From Dipteronia dyeriana (Eukaryota; Streptophyta; Magnoliopsida; Sapindales; Sapindaceae), in NCBI GenBank assembly GCA_032871835.1, contig CM065299.1, positions 30,430,074 to 30,494,073 of the forward strand: a DNA stretch of 64,000 bases. Reading direction: 5' to 3'. The position numbers were made by a program, and so were the translations under genes. The notes below the pieces were generated by a model that was given only the letters and a program-made list of their open reading frames with translations, did no database searches and was not told the DNA's origin. Below are positions 31,573 to 41,807 of the stretch, piece by piece; the first letter of the stretch is position 1, and every line of letters starts with the position of its first letter.

Positions 31573-32652
31573 CTAGTGATCAGGACCAGGTTTCGATTGA
31601 AAGCAGCTAACTATACCCACAACAAAACAAATATCTGGTCTAGAACAGAGCATTGCATACATGAGACTTCCAACTGCCAATGCATATGGAACCTTACTCA
31701 TGAATTGCTCTTCATGCTCATTCTTATAAACTTGTTCCTTAGAAATTTTGATTCCAAGTGTGAAAGGTAACATACATTTCTTGGAATCTTGTATGGAAAA
31801 CGTAGACAAGATTTTATCTATGTATGAAGCTTGGGATAATGGAATCGTTTTATTCTTTCTATCCCTTATGACTTGGATACCAAGAATATAACTTGCTTCT
31901 CCTAAGTCCTTCATATCAAATTGTTTTGTTAACCATTCTTTTATTGATGTCAATACACTTACATCATTTTCGATGAGTAGTATATCATCAACATAAAGAA
32001 CTAGGAAAACCAACTTGTTGCCTTTAATCCTCTTGTATACACAAGGTTCGTCAAGGTTTTGAATAAATCCAAAACTTTTCACAGCTTGATAGAACCTTAT
32101 GTTCCAGGATCTGGATGCTTGCTTCAATCCATATATGGATCTTTGGAACTTGCATACCCTTTCCTCTTGGCCTTTTTCAATGAATCCTTCTGGTTGCATC
32201 ATATAGATGCTTTCGTTAAGACTTCCATTAAGGAAAGTTGTCTTGACGTCCATTTGCCAAATCTCTAGGTTTAGATATGCATCAATGAATAAGAGTATCC
32301 TAATGGATTTAAGCATGGCCACAGGAGAAAAGGTTTCTTCATAATCGATACCTTCCTTCTGTGCATAACCTTTAGCTACCAATCTAGCTTTAAAGGTTTC
32401 CGCCTTTCCGTTCATTCCTCTTTTCCTCTTGTATACTCACTTGCACCCGATGGGTTTTATCCCTTTAGGCAAGTCTATAAGAGACCAGACTTTATTTTTG
32501 AATATAGATTTAATTTCGGATTGCATTGCCTTTTGCCAATGGCGACTATCAACATCTTCCATTGCTTCCTTGTATGTAAAGGGATCATCGTCATCCGGAA
32601 GATTTTCTATAGATTCTCCTAGACCGATGTATCTCTCGGGTTGTCTACTCAC
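31573..32652 (-). pseudogene. Copia A1 reverse transcriptase
   Basis: Minus strand. 32652-32437 is the RVT_2 entry (EAMEDVDSRHWQKAMQSEIK, SLIDLPKG); after a stop, 32415-31573 is open for 280 codons: FKARLVAKGYAQKEGIDYEE, TFSPVAMLKSIR, DVKTTFLNGSLNESIYM, YGLKQASRSW, the active site VLYVDDILLI, MKDLGEASYILGIQV and PDICFVVGIVSC. The YVDD pair is intact. One stop (about 32434-32436) separates the two parts. This enzyme copies the element RNA into DNA in the particle. Confidence 0.93.
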
Positions 32653-33940
32653 CCTCCCACTACGGCGTTGTATGGTAGATTGTTGATCTTGTGTTGGTAC
32701 GAAACTTACAATTGGCCTTGGTTACGAAACCTCTTGTGGAACTGTATCTCCTAAAAGCTCATTTAGGCCAATTCTACTTTTAGGCACTAAATTATTCACA
32801 TAGTCCTTTTCCAGAAATTTTTCATTTGTCGAAACAAATACTTAAAGATCTGAAAGTCAATAAAAATAATATCCTTTTGTTCCTTTAGGATACCCTGTAA
32901 ATATGCATGTTTTTGAACGGGACTCCATCTTTTCTGTCTTTCCTTTTAACACGTGCACAAGACATCCAAATATCCTTAAGTGTTGTAAACTAGGCTTTCG
33001 CCTTGTCCATAAATCATGCGGTGTTTAAGGAACCGACTTAGATGGTACATCGTTAAGAATGTACATGGCAGTTTGTAAATCATATCCCCAAAAAGAATTA
33101 GAGAGCGTTGAATAACTCAACATAGACCTAACCATGTCCAAAAGAGTTCTATTTCTCCTTTCTGCCACCCCATTTTGTTGAGGTGTGCTTGGTGTAGAAA
33201 ACTGAGAAATTATCCCATTATCAATAAGATATCACTGAAACTCACCAGATAGATATTCTCCTCCACGATCAGACCTCAAGATTTTTATGCGTTTCTCAAC
33301 CTGATTTTCTACTTCAGCTTTAAATGCTTTGAACATGTCAAAAGGATCCGACTTATGTCTCATGAGATATACATAACCAAATCTTGAGTGATCATCCGTG
33401 AAAGTGATGAAGCACTCATATCCACCTCTAGCTTTAATGCTCATAAGTCCATACACATCAGTGTGTATCAGTTCTAAACATTCGATGGCTCTTGTGCCTT
33501 TGGTCGTGAATGACCTTTTGGTCATTTTACCTTCCAAACAAGATTCACAAGTTGGTAGATCATCAACCTTTATGTCACTTAGAGGTCCGTCACTAACCAA
33601 TCTTTTAATCCTATTTAGGTTAATATGACCTAGGTGCAAATGCCATAGGCAGGTTTCATCTTTTGATAATTTTACTATATTATGATTAGGTTTCGTTGAT
33701 TCGTGTTGAACAAGTGAGACATATTTCTATGCAAGTAGAATAAACCGTTTTTCACTGTACCTTTGCAAACAAATTTGTTATTCTTACTAATAATAAAACC
33801 TTTATTAAAAGTAACCGAATATCCAAATTTATTTAAACAAGAAACCAAAATTAAATTCCTCTTGAATTGTGGTACATAATAAACGTTTATTAAATCTAAA
33901 TGCCAAATAGAATCTAAATCGATTATAATATCTCCCACTC
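32653..33940 (-). pseudogene. Copia A1 GAG-pre-integrase and integrase
   Basis: Minus strand. 33938-33675 covers the end of protease/pre-integrase (VYYVPQFKRNLILVSCLNKF). 33639-33232 has the HHCC end (HLGHINLNRIKRL, CESCLEGKMTKRSF), first Asp in LIHTDVYG, FITFTDDHSRFGYVYLM and second Asp in RSDRGGEYLS. The third block (TPQQNGVAERRNRTLLDMV) follows near 33190 after a stop. 33060-32653 is the integrase C-terminus and linker, decayed. All three catalytic acidic residues can be located, but not in a single frame. Confidence 0.88.
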
Positions 33941-34079
33941 ACTAGTAGACACCAATGTTCCATTGCCTAATATAAGTTGAATTCATTCTCATTCAGTCTC
34001 TTCCTTTCCCAAAACCCTTTCTAGTTAGGCCAAAGTTGCTTTTTCTTTTGTTGTTTCTTGACATTCTTACGGGTCTTAA

Positions 34080-34699
34080 CAGTAACAATTTTACCAACCA
34101 TATTCACAAAAATCATTTCGGTGTTTTGAACATCTTGCATCAGGCTTTGCAAGGTGTATTCCTTATTGTTCAAGGTGTAGTCCAACTTGAACTAATCAAA
34201 GGAATCCTACAGTGAGTTGACAATCATGTCAACTTTCATCTCACCATCTATCTCAGCACCATTCAGTTCAGCAATGTTGAGAAGTGCTATGACTTTCATC
34301 ATGTGATCTTTCACAGCCTATCTAGGTTTCATCCTAAGATTCATGAAAACAGTCAATGCCTTTCTTTTAGTCGTCCTAGACCTCATAGCTAACATCTCCT
34401 ACAGAGACATCATTATATCGGTAGCAGTCTCTATTCCTTCATGTTGTTGTTGCAACACGTCGGAGACGATGGCCATAATGTAACGTACATTTAGCCATCT
34501 CATCTGAAGACTTCCATTACTGATACTCATCTCTTTGCTCCTGAGTAGATTCATTAGTAGGAGTAGATGGTTTAGGAGTGTACAAAATGAACTTATACTT
34601 TTCAGCTTGGAATAACAACCCAATATTCCTTTTCCATGTGACTTAATTATCATCAGTTAAAGTATTATCTTTTAGATTATTGATTAAGAATGGCGTCAT
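34080..34699 (-). pseudogene. Copia A1 gag
   Basis: Minus strand from an ATG near 34699. Segments TWKRNIGLLFQAEKYKFILY and SDVLQQQHEGIETATDIMMS resemble the gag of plant Copia elements. Stops occur near 34650 and 34530. The CCHC knuckle and the DSG protease motif expected between gag and pre-integrase are not visible in 33940-34080, which suggests a deletion there. Confidence 0.65.
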
Positions 34700-36048
34700 G
34701 ATTTTTTTTAATAACAAAAATTATATAAGTAAACAATCATGATAAAGCACTTTCGAATATTTAACTTGAATTAAATAAAATAATTCAATCGTAAAAAATT
34801 CAACGGTGATCCAACACCTATAAATGTCATGCCTCCTTTGGGAGTTCACACCACTTACTAGTTGGACTAGGTTCCACCTAATTGTTATTATAACAACCAG
34901 CGTTTTCAATTTTAGCCTTGTAATTTTTTTAACAAGAACTCTTGAGAGAATATTACTAAAATTACATTTATTGTGTTACCAAGTTATCGACCTTCAATAT
35001 AATCCCTCACGAATATCCCTCCTTTGGGAGTAGATATCGTTTAGGCTAATTGTCTAGTCTATCCTTGTAAGAAAGTATCTTGCTAAGTTTCATTCATGAA
35101 TACCTCTTGTGAGGTTATTACATGAAACATGAAGCTCAACTGAACTTAGAGGCCGTAAGTGTTTCAAAACACCTTCTCCCACTCAATTATTTAAGGCGTG
35201 TGATCAAATTCCAAGGAATGATTTACCAAGTTATCTAGTTGCCAACTTAGATACCTAAACCATTCTATGCATGTTTATACCAAAAGAGATATATGAGTGG
35301 TACTCCTATTCTATATGACATGTTATCAAACAACGACAAACATTGCATTATTTATAAAAATATAAATAGCTACAATTTTGGTGCATCCTAGAAAAGTAAG
35401 AAAATTACATGTCTTGGAATACAAAAAACTCATTTCTTGGCGAACAAGTCTTCACGTGACCTTCGTCGTTTGGACTCCCTCGGTTGTCTCCCATGTGCGT
35501 ACGCACCCTTGATCCCTACCCATGGGCGTTCGCATGCCACAAACCCATAAAGGGCTGCGTATGGCTTCCATAGGGTTGCCGTGCGCAGCCCATGCCACAA
35601 TAAATGTGGCCGCGTGCTCTCTGTACACACGTTTGTTGCTACGGCTCGCACAAATCCAAACTTGTTCCGATTGCTTCCAATTCTTCAAACCTTCGAGTCT
35701 TCGATACTTGAATGTATTACTGAAGAATTTAAATAATAAAATATTGCAATTTTTTTTTATATTACGATAAAAAAAAAACTTAGCAACTACCAAGAACTAC
35801 CAAGAAGGATATTATGGCAATGATAGACCACCCTTCTTGTAACAATCCCAAAACAAAATACATTGAAATTCTAGGACTATAATTGAGCAATAACAAACCA
35901 CATATAAAAAAATATATATATATCCATACATTCCAATGTAAGTATATATACAAATACCTAGAGTACCATCTCTTTATAAAACATGCATATATACAATAAA
36001 AAGAAAAAGATTCACGAACACATACATCAATTAATCAAGGGTACAACC
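34700..36048 (-). other. Copia A1 untranslated leader
   Basis: 1.35 kb between PBS and gag without a supported gene. It includes a repeated TCCCTCCTTTGGGAGT-type word (34829 and 35012) and a GC-rich island (about 35440-35660) unlike its AT-rich surroundings. Short minus-strand frames over the island have no family resemblance. Confidence 0.6.
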
Positions 36049-36050
36049 TG

Positions 36051-36062
36051 GCTCTGATGCCA
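36051..36062 (-). promoter_or_regulatory. Primer-binding site of Copia A1
   Basis: TGGCATCAGAGC on the minus strand, one mismatch from the initiator Met-tRNA PBS, two bases from the 5' LTR. Confidence 0.9.
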
Positions 36063-36064
36063 AT

Positions 36065-36851
36065 TGCAGGGAATAAACCACGTGCAGCAGAAGCGTGAGA
36101 AAATTTAATAAAAATTAGGGTTTGCGTATAAATAAATTTTTTACCTTTTACTAACAAGAACCTTAACCCTAGATTAATTGATGTGTATAAAAAGTGTCGT
36201 ACATTTTTCTCGTGACGATTGAACAAGAGCCGAATTGATTCCGTAAGATCTTCAAATCCAATCACAAACTTGAATTACCTATGAGTGTGGGCTCCCTTTC
36301 TTTTAATCGTATACCTGAGGATGGAAACAAACAAAATCTTCTTCTTTGTTAGTTACAATAATCCTCCAAGAAGAAAACAAAGAACTTTAGGTCACTTGTT
36401 AATTATCAATCAATTTGATTGAAACTCGCGTGAACCTTGATTCTATGTTGTACACAAAACCTTTTGATGTAAAGGCTACTAGTGTACTATCGAAAACTAA
36501 ATGTTCTTTCTTCCTATTTCTTCTTTCTCGAATCACACTATATTTCTTAGAGTTGATTGAATTTTGTCTAGAGTAAAATCAGATTTTTCTCCCTCAAAAT
36601 TCCTAATATTGCCGAATTCTTCTCTTAGAAAAATAGGGCTGGTCGGAATTCTCTATGAAATTACCTTAGGCTGGCCGAAATTACAATTCTTCTTTTCTCT
36701 TAGTATTTTGACCTTGTGATTATTTACTTTTGACAATTATAATAATTAAACTATAAATGCTATAAGATTTTTAAACTAGAAATAACTTTATTAATATTAA
36801 AAGATTGCCAAAAACATTATTACACTCTTGCTGTCGAGCATAATCCCAACA
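36065..36851 (-). repeat. Copia A1 5' LTR (787 bp, internally deleted)
   Basis: TGCAGGGA to CCCAACA on the plus strand. It matches the ends of 28665-30994, but sequence equivalent to about 29227-30834 is missing; the junction is in GGCCGAAATTACAATTCTTC (near 36680). Confidence 0.93.
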
Positions 36852-36856
36852 GCATG
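36852..36856. other. Target-site duplication GCATG (right) of Copia A1
   Basis: Matches 28660-28664. Confidence 0.93.
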
Positions 36857-37055
36857 AACGTTGTTCCAAGTCAACAATTGCTTCATTCCATTTGTCGTTA
36901 ACCTTGAATCTAGTGAAATCAATTAGGTGAATCTCATACCATTACGATGGTAATACCTTGTATTTAATATGTTGGTCTGCATCATGAGTCAAGAATGTGG
37001 GTATTTCTCTTGCATTACTTCAACGGTCATGGAACATCAATCTCCCAACATCATG
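36857..37055 (-). pseudogene. MULE transposase, part before the SWIM finger
   Basis: Minus strand: HDVGRLMFHDR, PTFLTHDADQHIKYKVLPS, then DFTRFKVNDKWNEAIVDLEQ ending in RSC at the Copia A1 insertion point. This is the region just before and into the SWIM finger (the V/Y-x-V-D-L then C-x-C) of MuDR-type transposases. It is cut at about 37055, where Copia B RT sequence begins; the DDE core is not present in the window. Confidence 0.75.
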
Positions 37056-37620
37056 AATGGTCATGAGATAACGCTGACAGCTTGTTCTTACAATCTCGTG
37101 TAAGTTGGATCCCAAAAACATAGTTTGCTTCTCCCAAATCTTTCATTTGGAATTTGTTAACTAGCCATTTCTTTACTCTTGATAAAGATTCTACATCATT
37201 ACCGATGAGAAGAATATCATCAATGTAAAGAACTAAGAAGACCACCTTTGATGTACTTATAAACAAAAAGATCATCAACATTTTGATCAAATCCATATGA
37301 TTTAGCCGCTTCATCAAAACTGATATTCCATGATCGAGAAGCTTTCTTAAGTCTATAGATGGACCTTTGCTACTGTCAAACTTTTTGCATTTGGCCTTTA
37401 GCTATGAACCCCTCTGGTTGCACCATATAGACTCTTTCGTCTAGATGGCCATTTAGAAAAGCCGTCTTGGCATCCATTTACCGTATTTTATAGTTATAAT
37501 ATATGGCAATGGATAAGAGTATGCGAATGGATTTGAGCGTAGCTGCTGGCGAGAAATTCTGTTCATAGTTAACTCACTTTTTTTGCATAAAATCCTTTGC
37601 CACTAGCCTCGCTTTGAAAG
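37056..37620 (-). pseudogene. Copia B reverse transcriptase (truncated)
   Basis: Minus strand: FSPAATLKSIRILLSIA, DAKTAFLNGHLDERVYMVQP, KKASRSWNISFDEA, then the active site VLYIDDILLIGNDV, WLVNKFQMKDLGEANYVFGI and QLTRDCKNK, where the element ends. One frameshift before VLYIDD and several stops. YIDD is intact. Confidence 0.9.
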
Positions 37621-38330
37621 TTTCCATTTTCCCATCAACTCCCCTCTTTCTCTTGTAGATCCATTTGCAACCAATAGGTTTAGCCCCTTCGGATAAGTCT
37701 ACAAGTTTCCAGACTGATTTAGAGTACATTGACTCCATCTCGAGATTATTTGCTTATTGCCAATTCTCATTGTCAAGATCTTCCATTGCACATCAATATG
37801 TCAATGGATCATCTTTAACAAAATAAAAAATTGCAACTTGTGCTTCCTCAATTTGTTCATAACATATAGGTTGTCTCACAACCCTTCCACTATGACAAGG
37901 TGGTAAATCATTCTGATTTTGAGTTGTGGTCTTCTCACTTTGTCATTCGACAACAGTTTTGATTGTTTGTCTGATCTCATCAGAAACTAACTCCTCAAGT
38001 ATAACTTTACTACAAGGTTTGAAGTCTGTCATATAGCTGTTTTCAAGAAAAGTTGCATCTGTTTATACAAATACTTTATTATCTTGAGGACTATAAAATA
38101 AACCTCCTCTTATTCCCTTTGGATATCCTGCAAATATGCATACTTCAGATCGAGGTTCTAACTTCCCAGTCTTACCTTTAAGTACGTGTGCAGGATACCC
38201 CGATATACGAATGTGTCACAAACTAACTTTGTAACCATTCCACAACTCTAAGGGTGTCTTAAGTATAGACTTAAATGGAACTAAATTAAGTAAGTATATA
38301 GAAGTCTGTAGTGCATTTCCCTAAAACAAC
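37621..38330 (-). pseudogene. Copia B integrase C-terminus and RT entry region
   Basis: Decayed pol between integrase and the RT core. Recognisable in short pieces only (near 37620-37690, a KARLVAKG-like piece; near 38150, GKTGKLEP-like). No long open frame. Confidence 0.5.
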
Positions 38331-38760
38331 ATAGGCAATGATGAGTAACTGAACATGGATCTCACCATATCAAGCAAAGTTCTATTTCTCCATTCTGTGA
38401 CACCATTTTGTTGTAGTGTCCCAGGTGCAGTCAATTGGGACAAAATCCCATGTTCGATTAAATGATCCAAGAATTTTGTATCAAGGTATTAACCTCCTCG
38501 ATCTTATCGAAGAGTTTTAATCGATTTATTTAATTGCATTTCAGCCTCGACTTGGAATTCCTTAAACTTTCCAAAAGTTTCAGATTTCCTTTGCATTAAA
38601 TAAGTATAACCATACCTAGAATAATCATCAATGAAAGTGATAAAATATTCATAACCCCCTTTTGCTTGTACATTAATCGGACCGTACATGACAAAATGTA
38701 TCAATTCAAGAGGTTCTTTGGCTCTTTGACCTTTTACCGAAAAAGCTCGTTTGGTCATTT
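38331..38760 (-). pseudogene. Copia B integrase core
   Basis: Minus strand 38758-38504: MTKRAFSVKGQRAKEPLELI, then GPINVQAKGGYEYFITFIDD, YSRYGYTYLMQRKSE. The Asp of LIHTDV is changed: the frame reads LIHFVMYG. Downstream (38430-38331) NGVTEWRNRTLLDMV, the Glu block, follows after stops. So the first catalytic residue is lost here. Confidence 0.85.
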
Positions 38761-38812
38761 TACCTTTTAGACAAGATTCATAGACCGAAAGAGTACCAAC
38801 TTTTAGCTATTG

Positions 38813-39142
38813 TTAAAGACCTTCCTTTACTAGTCTTTCAATCCTATTTAGGTTTATATGACCCAGTCTAAGATGCCACAGGTATGTGTTATCATCAAGA
38901 GAAATCTTTTGCTTTCTAGACTTTGGTTGTTCGACTTTGAAAATTTTAGTGTTAAGTAGTGTATAAGAGGTTAGTCTTAAAGAATAGAGACCATTATTTA
39001 TAGTTCCAGAACAAATATTTAAAGCCTTTCTAGAACTAATAACAACTTTATTATTAAAAGAAACCTTAAATAATTGTTTATACAGTCTTGAAATAGAAAT
39101 CAAATTTCTACTAAAACAAGGAATATAATAAACATTGTTCAA
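38813..39142 (-). pseudogene. Copia B GAG-pre-integrase
   Basis: Minus strand: NNVYYIPCFSRNLISISRLY (end of protease/linker), FNNKVVISSRKALNICSGTI, then LWHLRLGHINLNRIERLV, the pre-integrase HxxxH region, ending at a stop near 38813. Confidence 0.88.
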
Positions 39143-40230
39143 AACAAGAAATTTATTATTAAAGAGAATTCACACTTCTCCCACTACTTTAGCCAACACT
39201 ATAGCCCCATTATCCACTCTCATCGTGTAGTCCCCATCAGCTAGATCTGTTGCAGAATCAAACATCAGCATAAAACAACAAACATGGTTAGTTACACCTT
39301 AATCAACTATACAGGAAGACATATCATCTTTAATTAAACAAGCTTCTAGAACAAGTAAATTTGATTTACCGTTCTTTTTAATCTTGAGCTCTTCGAGATA
39401 CTTTTTACAGTTCCTCTTCTAGTGACCATTTATGCCGCAGTGGAAACATTTTCATTTGGCCTTTTTGTCAAAGCTCTTTGCCTTGTTGTTGTTGTTGTTG
39501 TTGTTTTTCTTAGCTTTGAAATTGCCCTTTTTATTTTTCAACTAGCCACCTAATTCATTATTATTCTTCCACTTTTTGGACTTTCCAAAAAAGGAAATTG
39601 TAGCTTCTTCAACATTTGCCTCACCTCCTTTTTCATTTAAAATGAATTTGAAGGTTTGAAGCCCGTTAAGCAACTGAGTCATGTTGTATTTCAATTTATT
39701 CATGAAATGGTTGCTTTTAAATTGAAGGAAGTTAAGGGATATTTTTTTCTAAAATCTTCCCCACTTGTGTGGCTTCGTTGATTTTAGCGCCATGAATTTC
39801 AGCCTCATTTATGTGTTCAATCATTTTGAGCATGTCCTCATGGACTGAAGTACCCTTTTTCATTCTAGCGTTCATAATCGCATTAACAGCCTTATGACGA
39901 GACTGTTTAGAAAGGTGCCCAAACATTGCCTATAGGAAGTCCATAATCCCTTTTTCGGTTTCAACCGATTCATGCTTACACCTAAGCACATCAAACATGC
40001 ATGCTAATAGGTAGCACTGGGCTTTATTGTTGGCATTTTGCTAACAGTCATATGCTTTAGCAATAGTTGCTGATGACTTAGCGTGAGCACGTGGAGGACA
40101 TTCCTTTGTTAGGATGAACTTGAATTTTTCACATACAAGCATGATGTTCATGTTACTTTTCCATTTGACAAAGTTTTCAGTCAGTGTTTCAGTAGCATCT
40201 TGATTATTGGACTGGGCATGTTTGGTTTGC
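39143..40230 (-). pseudogene. Copia B gag and protease start
   Basis: Minus strand. Gag opens near 40230 with NNQDATETLTENFVKWKSNM and LVCEKFKFILTKECP; 39926-39732 has MFGHLSKQSRHKAVNAIMNA and EDMLKMIEHINEAEIHG; an Asn run coded by a GTT microsatellite (39484-39506) precedes the knuckle CFHCGINGH then KRNC (39410-39465), which has an in-frame stop. 39143-39400 covers the protease region, decayed. Confidence 0.8.
39484..39506. repeat. (GTT)n microsatellite
   Basis: Seven to eight GTT units on the plus strand, coding Asn on the minus strand within Copia B gag. Confidence 0.95.
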
Positions 40231-41793
40231 TAAAATTAAATAACAATCATTCACATTTAATTTGTGTCCATAATATATGTATATTTCACATATATAAACT
40301 TTGGTAATGTAAATATGATGCATGATGCATGTGAAAAAAATAGAAAAATTATTTACTCAATTACCACGATAATTGAATTTTCACAAATAACGTGTCGTCA
40401 TAGGATAGGTCATGTATTTGATAATTGAATTGAGACTTTCTCAATTAACAAAAGTTAAATCAAAATATCTCATATTTTCAACTTTCATTTACCACCGTTG
40501 GATTTGGTCAATAATTGTAATTAATTAGCTTAATTACATCGTTTGAGTGTAACCTACCATTTCAGAATTTTCAGACTTAACTCAAAAATTGCCATCGTAG
40601 GGTAGGTCAATTTTGAAATACATCTAAAAATCCTATTGCATGGAAGACAACATTGCTATTGACTCAAATGGACACCATCCATAGGGAGGATGAAATCAAA
40701 GCGTTTCGGGACGCCATTTAAATCTCACGGTGTTGTACTAATGGTAGAGACTATGGGTAATGTTGCCATATTACCCTCTCCCAGTCAATATTTAGAATCG
40801 TTGTATTTTAATTACAAAATATCTAATATTGTGTAATAGTATCAACTATAAAAGTTAATACAAAATATCTCATATTTTTAACTTTTACTAACCACGAGTG
40901 GATTTAGTCAAGATTGTAATTAACAAGTTTAATTACACCTTTTGAGTGTAACCAACCTTTTTTTTATTTTTTCGACTTAACTCAAAAATTACCATCATAG
41001 AGTAGGTCAATTTTGAAATACATCTAAAAATCCTATCGCATGAAAGACAGCCTTGCTATTGACTCGAATGGACACCATCCGTAGGGGGACTAAATCAAAG
41101 CATCTCGAGGTGCCATTTAAATCTCACGGTGTTGTACTAATGGTGGGGACTATTAGTAATATCTGTAAATTACCCACCCCCACTCAATATTTTGAATTCA
41201 TGTATTTCAATTTCAAAATATCCAACATTGTGTAATAATAACAGCTTTAACAAATACAAATCTATTTCTAATCTAAAACAATTTTATAATAGAACATGTA
41301 TGCATGACATGTCATAACGATTCCAATAGGCACTAATTAATATAGATGACATATTATATGCATGAACATATTATATAATTTTCACATAAAATATAATATG
41401 AAGAAGCAAAATAAAAGATAAATGAGTTTTGACCGAGTTACTTTGGTTATTTAAATTACAACCCCAAAATTAATCAAATAACAAATTTGTTCTTGTTGTA
41501 ATATTCCTCCTTGATGCGATCCAATATCATCGGTTTGTCGATAACACCATCTTCTTCAATATTACAGTTTACAAAAGAAAGCCTAGACCACACCGGTTTT
41601 ACAAATTTTTATCTAAAATTTGAAGAAACGATATTTAAAAAAAAAATCCGAAGGAACCATATAATTAATGGGTAAAATCATTTCTATTTATCATTCATCA
41701 CATGAATAAAAATAACCATTAAATCACATCTAATGCAAAGTGCCCACTATTGAAATCAATTCAAATATTAGAATTAATATGAATTACAACGAG
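40231..41793 (-). other. Copia B untranslated leader with a 400-bp tandem duplication
   Basis: No gene. Two near-identical copies, about 40446-40849 and 40850-41245, offset 400 bp: shared words include AAAATATCTCATATTTT, AATTTTGAAATACATCTAAA and ATCTCACGGTGTTGTACTAA. Both copies carry the same TTGCTATTGACTC-AATGGACACCATCC segment. Confidence 0.88.
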
Positions 41794-41805
41794 GCTCTGA
41801 CACCA
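41794..41805 (-). promoter_or_regulatory. Primer-binding site of Copia B
   Basis: TGGTGTCAGAGC on the minus strand, one mismatch to the initiator Met-tRNA PBS, two bases from the LTR. Confidence 0.88.
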
Positions 41806-41807
41806 GT

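Larger units (their letters stand above)
28665..36851 (-). mobile_element. Copia A1: Ty1/copia LTR retrotransposon, 8.2 kb
   Basis: Minus strand, both LTRs, PBS, PPT and TSD GCATG. Gag, GAG-pre-integrase, integrase, RT and RNase H are identifiable in Copia order (integrase before RT). The 5' LTR has lost about 1.6 kb internally, and the pol frame is broken in several places. It splits the MULE transposase inside its SWIM codons. Same family as A2 and A3, as the terminal TGTTAGGATTATGCTCGATA is shared. Confidence 0.93.

Noticed and set aside
35430..35793. Minus-strand frames over the A1 leader GC island
   Set aside because: No domain, no codon pattern, in an untranslated leader.
28665..36851. 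Endogenous pararetrovirus or other plant virus insertion
   Set aside because: Integrase-before-RT order, LTRs, Met-tRNA PBS and 5-bp TSD fit a Copia retrotransposon; no movement or coat protein was seen.
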